NCBI GenBank assembly: GCA_003586115.2
Contig: QVOM02000034.1
Coordinates: 106,358,462-106,422,461, forward strand
Source: Salvator merianae
Lineage: Eukaryota; Chordata; Lepidosauria; Squamata; Teiidae
DNA length: 64,000 bases
Direction: 5' to 3'
The notes under the pieces were generated by a model. It did no database searches. It worked only from the letters and a program-made list of their open reading frames with translations, and was not told the DNA's origin. Positions 59,531 to 64,000 of this stretch are shown here, piece by piece (position 1 is the stretch's first letter; each line of letters opens with the position of its first letter). Both the position numbers and the translations under genes were made by a program.

Positions 59531-62265
59531 TTTACTTCCACAAAATTCTGGCATGAGGCTTGCAACCTTTAGCCAGTAATTCTGGAGGACACAGGGGCCC
59601 CCACCATATATAGGAGAAGCTGCATCTCTTCTCTTTAGAAATGAAATACTTCTTATAACATCTTGTGGGTGTTGTAATATAAGATGTATAATGCAAATCG
59701 TGCTGCTAACATACGTTGTGCACTATCGTCTACTTGTTTTCCTTTTGACTAGGATGCATATCTCTTCACAGTTGCCCATTCTCTTTCTTTCCCTTTTTCA
59801 TGCCATAGAACAGGCACGAAAGAATGGCACACTCTAGGCCCACTTTTTGCTTTTAGCACCGTAACTGAAATCACAGGAATTTGGCCAACAATCTGTTTAC
59901 TCTGGCTTACTCTTGAACGCTTACATGTGTCATTCAGACATTCCTTGCCCCTTGCTGAGGTCCCTTGGCAGCAGTGGAACCATGGCAGCAGTTAGAATTG
60001 TCACCTGCAGCAATGAAAATCCTGCTGGACTCTCATCTGGGAACTGGAAATGCAACTCAATATGTGCCACAGTTCTAAGTTCCCGCATATGGTTTGGGTC
60101 ATGCTTTTGGCCCTTGGATTGCCTCCTTCCCTTTGGGCATTCACAGGGTGCAGAGGAGGTAATGTCCCCACATGAAAGACCCATGGAGAGGTTTAAGGAA
60201 GGGGCATGCCATTTGGGATTTGACATGGTTTGGGGGCAGGAATGTTCACCCGCTGGGTCCTCTTGTCACCTGGAGGGACAGCTTAAGCTCCCATGTAGAT
60301 GATAACACAATCTCTGGGGACTTTTTGTGTGTTTGCTTGTTCATTTTTGGTAGAGTTTGCTGGGAGTTTGGAACTATTGATATTTTGAAAGAACTAGGAA
60401 TTTTGCCAAGCTACTGCAGAACACTCAGTGGCATGCTAGTAGATCCCAGTCTATTTGTAGATTTTGATCTATATATTTTCACTAGATGGGGGTAGAATCT
60501 AGGAGCTACATGCATTCAGATCAGCAATATTATCAGCATTCAGATCAGCAAGATCAACTGCGCCTGGGCTCACTGGAAATGCCCAGAGCCATCATGGTTC
60601 AGTCCTCCATTCAAACAGGCCTGCTAGTCCATTTCTCTGTTCCCACAATTGCCAGAAAAAACTGGCATTCTCTGTTTCAGCCCATCATTTGAGCAGCCAC
60701 TGATGGGTTGATTGACTGTATTTGTGGCATAAAAGGTGGTGTATGGCCATACAATAATGTAAATGGACCATGAATCTTGTTGGACACTTCTTATACTTTA
60801 ATATTTTTTTAAAAAAAGAATTGCTAGATGCATAAAATAAACCCCAATAGTTGTTTGAACGGCCACACCACTATAGAGCCATGTCAGACTGATGGCTGCC
60901 AATGAAGCTTCAGTAGGGGGCCCTAAGATGTCAAGGTCTGAGATGCTTTTAAAAGGATAAAAAGTACTCTTTGTTGCCTGCTGCAAAACTCTAGCATTGT
61001 AAAGCAAGTTGACCATAGAGGCAGCCTGCAGTGCACAGTGGACAGGATCCTGCTTTAGGGTCTGAAGGTTTTATTGCTGTCCTTCCCCTGACCCATGGTG
61101 CTTTCTGTGGTCTGCCAATGACAGAGTCATTGACTTATGAAGAACAGGACCAGCCAGTGAACTGGAACTGGTGGGGCAGAGAGAAGGAGACCTGTGGGAG
61201 CAATTGGCAAGACACATTTCATTGCACTCAGCCAGGGTATGATCTGTTACAGATCAAAGCCTAGCTCAGCAGCATCAAGGGCACTCAGGTAAATCACATC
61301 ACTCACTTGGCTGCTGCATCACTACCAGTTTTGCAGACCATCACTGACAAACAAAGGTACCTATGAGACTTCCAGCACAATCCTGTACACATGTACTTTA
61401 AACTACCTTAAAATTGCCGAGACTTGAGTGAGTGTAGGATTGCAAATGAGCTTTCATAATAAATATGCCTCAGTTCCAATTTATTTTTTCCCCATTCTTT
61501 TTACTGCATAAGAATTCTTTCGGAAGCTTTGGAGAAACTAGCACCCCCACCCTGTGCATGCATTCAGTGCAAAAGCACACACATACACACAAAGAGAGAG
61601 AAAGAGAAATGCATTTTAAATAAGCCATCCTTTAAAACAACTGGAAATAATCATGAAAGTACTCTGTCTGCTGTCTGCATTAATGTGAGTTATTTCATTG
61701 CTTAGGAAAAAAAAATCTTTTCAGAGAAAAACAACAATAAAGGGGGAGAAAAAAAGAATCTGACAGCTAAGAATGTGTGGATCAGCCATTTTGATAATTA
61801 AGCACGGTTCCACCAATTTGAGTATTTCCAGATGATGAGACAAGAAACAAGTTACATCTTGGGAGAAATTGCCCTCCGGAGAGAGGTGGGAAGCAAACAA
61901 TTGTGAGGTTGACAGCTTGTACCAGCACTATTTTCTTTCCCTACTGGTTCAAGAAGTTCCAAACACCCTTCTGTAAATCATAATCTCAGATCTATTTATT
62001 ATCTTCCAGCTCAGTGCACAACAATATCTGTTGCACATGGATTACGGCGCTATTACAAGGTGGACTCAAGGAATAAAAGATGGCAAGCCCTGCATAGCTA
62101 CCTACCCATTTTCAGTCATGCCCTCTATTACAGCCAACAAGAGTTCACTTCGACATCTGATTTTCTTTTGTTCACAATTAGGCTTGAAACCCCTCTAGTT
62201 GCATTGACTTGAATAATGCTACTCTAGTGTAAGTTAAGCAGGAACCATAGATGGAGTGACTATAT
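59531..62265. other. No gene recognised
   Basis: Unique DNA. A possible degraded short repeat lies at 61370-61455 (cacaatcctgtacac...gtgtaggattgcaa, inverted ends). 60510-60552 holds a direct repeat of 'gcattcagatcagcaa'. Confidence 0.4.
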
Positions 62266-62281
62266 ATATGTGTGTGTGTGT

Positions 62282-62378
<97 letters not shown>
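62266..62378. repeat. (GT)n-(AC)n-(AT)n compound microsatellite
   Basis: GT run, then two long AC runs each followed by AT runs. It abuts the family D element. Confidence 0.97.
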
Positions 62379-62385
62379 CTGCGTT

Positions 62386-62733
62386 CACACCTAAGTTTTA
62401 ATCCAGCTTCAATCTACCTTCAGAGTGAGACAACAATGGGCAAAGTGTTTAATCATTTTCTTTCCACATTTTCTAACCTAAAGGTGGATTTTCTAAGGCT
62501 GCATCCAGACATCCTTTATTTATTCCACTATATTTAGATATTGCAGAATAGATCAAGGGTATTCCAGAATATATCCATGCTTTATTCTGGAATACCCAAA
62601 TATAGAGGAATAAATACGTGACATCTGGATGCAGCCTCAGTTAGATAATGCCAAAATAAAACAGATTGCCATTCTCACTCTGAAAGTGGACTGAATCTGG
62701 ATGAAAATTTAGCTGTGAATGCAGTCAGAGTGT
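62386..62733. mobile_element. Family D MITE carrying a nested MITE
   Basis: CTGCGTTCACACCTAAGTTT opens it and AGCTGTGAATGCAG closes it. Both halves match the 12.4 and 25.4 kb copies. The insertion at 62497-62638 splits the 'gattttctaa / gttagataatg' junction that is continuous in those copies. Confidence 0.85.
62497..62638. mobile_element. 142-bp palindromic MITE, nested
   Basis: GGCTGCATCCAGACATCC opens it and GACATCTGGATGCAGCC closes it. The centre repeats 'attccagaata' and 'tattctggaat' head-to-head. Flanks TAA and TCA differ at one position. The termini resemble family H (GGCTGC-TCC-GACAT), suggesting a common source. Confidence 0.85.
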
Positions 62734-63214
62734 TCTGTATTTGCTGTGACCTACCCCGGGACCTTCAGGTGAAGGTTGGGATATTAAATAAGCAAATAAT
62801 AAATATGGCTAGCAGAGCTCCTGATGTGTGAAACCGAATGTAGCCTATTCATGTTTGATAGCTAGATGCTTCATAACTCGCCAGCACCCAACACTGCAGC
62901 TAAAACAAAAGCCACATGGTTTCTGGGCTTCATTTACTTGACAAGTCACAAGCTGTACAGATGTGGTTTCCTAGGTTACTCAAACCTATACTTACTTTAT
63001 TATTTGTTATTTACTTACTATATTTGTATGCCCTCTCAAGTTATTCAGCTGCTCACAAGAGCAGGAAACCCTAGAGCTTGACAGACCATACTAATGGGAC
63101 TAGACAGACTTCTCTTAAGAGGTTATTCCTAAATCTGGATGCCACCATCTTAAAGGCCCTTGCCCTTATTGCCATCCACTTTACGTACTCCTTTAAATGG
63201 AATCATTTGGAGTA
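62734..63214. other. No gene recognised
   Basis: Unique DNA. A TTTATTATTTGTTATTTACTTAC stretch near 62996 may be an old LINE tail in reverse. Confidence 0.4.
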
Positions 63215-63447
63215 AAATCCACTGTATGGCTAAAGTGTCAGGCTAGAACCTAAGAATCACTAGATTTGATTCCCCCTTTGGCCGTGAAAGCAAATTAGAT
63301 AGCCTTGGGCTGGACCCTGCCTTTCAGCCTAACCTACCTCAGGGTTGCTGTAAGCCTACAATGAAAAGAAGAAGAGCAGTGTTCACTGCCTTGGGTTCTG
63401 TGGAGGAAATGTAAGATGTAAACACCATAAATAAAACAATACTTGTT
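63215..63447 (+). mobile_element. tRNA-headed SINE
   Basis: 'tagatttgattccccctttggccgtgaaagc' corresponds to the B-box region. 'agccttgggctgg', 'cagcctaacctacctcagggttgctgt', 'actgccttgggttct' and an A-rich tail with 'cataaataaaac' follow. This is the standard order of squamate tRNA-derived SINEs. The A-box half is eroded. Confidence 0.82.
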
Positions 63448-64000
63448 ATCCTGTGAAACTGGCACTCTTGTGCAATTGGGATAAGCCACTATAGACCTGA
63501 CAGTTTATGAAATGGAAAGATTGAGATCCTTCCTTAATTTATCGATTCTGAGTTTGCTTTACTAGTTTTATTGTTGCTTCTTTTGGTTGTGTTGCAAATA
63601 TTCATATTACATCATTTGCCTCTGTGCTATGTTTACATCCCAGCTTTCTTCCAAACACCTGAACATTTCTCTTTGTACTCCTCATTTCACTCTCCAAACA
63701 ATATTAGGTACTAATATTTTTACTGCATAATTTTGGTCAAACACACATGATTGTGCTACGCAAGAGAGAATGCATTTTGCCAATTGTGATAAACCCAAAG
63801 AACACTGTTCAAAACCACATACTATGAGGCACTTCTGTACAAAGCTGAGAGACTCTTTCTGCATATGACACGTGCCAGGCATTCTAGACTACAGGTTTCA
63901 TCTCCAGCTTAGTTTTTAATATGAGACAAGAAAGAAGTCAATCTCTGTGTCTCCCATTGCTGTCTCCTACATGAATCCATAGCCTTTTGATTCCTGGCTT
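63448..64000. other. No gene recognised
   Basis: AT-rich unique sequence up to the window edge. Confidence 0.45.

Noticed and set aside
62256..62537. Frame with His-Thr repeats
   Set aside because: Direct translation of the (AC)n microsatellite.

Overview
The window looks like intergenic DNA from a vertebrate, most likely a squamate reptile (lizard or snake). It is AT-rich with no bacterial-style gene packing. It holds decayed pieces of several non-LTR retrotransposon lineages (an L1 ORF2 tail, an R4/Dong-like ORF2, an AP-endonuclease LINE of the CR1/L2 type and LINE 3' tails), tRNA-headed SINEs, many microsatellites and a dense population of short inverted-repeat DNA transposons. Squamate is an inference from this mixture; the species cannot be read from the sequence. 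No complete protein-coding gene, tRNA, rRNA or CRISPR array could be supported. Nearly all open frames are chance frames, many lying inside MITEs.

Layout. 1-3470: unique DNA, one weak candidate exon (about 1144-1314) and two MITEs. 3619-5194: a long non-coding element with TTA target duplication, PIF/Harbinger-like. 5.2-8.2 kb: repeat-poor AT-rich DNA. 8.3-10.4 kb: a MITE and a 5'-truncated L1. 10.4-13 kb: an unidentified minus-strand coding-like remnant and two MITEs. 14.0-15.5 kb: LINE endonuclease remnant followed by a MITE. 16.3-18.3 kb: telomere-like motif, SINE, an 868-bp inverted-repeat element sitting in a TATC microsatellite, and a nested pair of MITEs. 20.2-21.0 kb: two MITEs. 22.6-25.6 kb: LINE tail, a palindrome and a MITE. 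27.05-28.27 kb: R4-like LINE on the minus strand, abutting a MITE. 29.5-37.2 kb: six MITEs plus the second, younger Harbinger-like copy (31928-33000, TAA duplication). 39.1-40.65 kb: MITE, LINE 3' end, MITE. 42792-42899: a perfect 45-bp hairpin. 44.9-47.3 kb: MITE cluster with one nested insertion. 49.6-50.1 kb: SINE and MITE. 51.7-55.9 kb: three MITEs. 59.4 kb: SINE. 62.3-62.7 kb: (AC)n next to a MITE carrying another MITE. 63.2 kb: SINE.

The unifying signal is the set of inverted-repeat families whose termini begin GGCC, GGGC or GGCT and which are often flanked by 3-bp direct repeats (TTA, TAA, TAT, TGT, TCT, ATG, AAA, CAC). I call them A (short, near-palindromic), B (0.4-0.8 kb), C (0.27-0.42 kb), D, E, F and H (the 1.1-1.6 kb Harbinger-like pair). 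None carries a transposase here, so they must have been mobilised from elsewhere. Nothing in the window forms an operon or pathway. The closest thing to an undescribed system is this group of related non-autonomous transposons and the isolated perfect hairpin at 42.8 kb.
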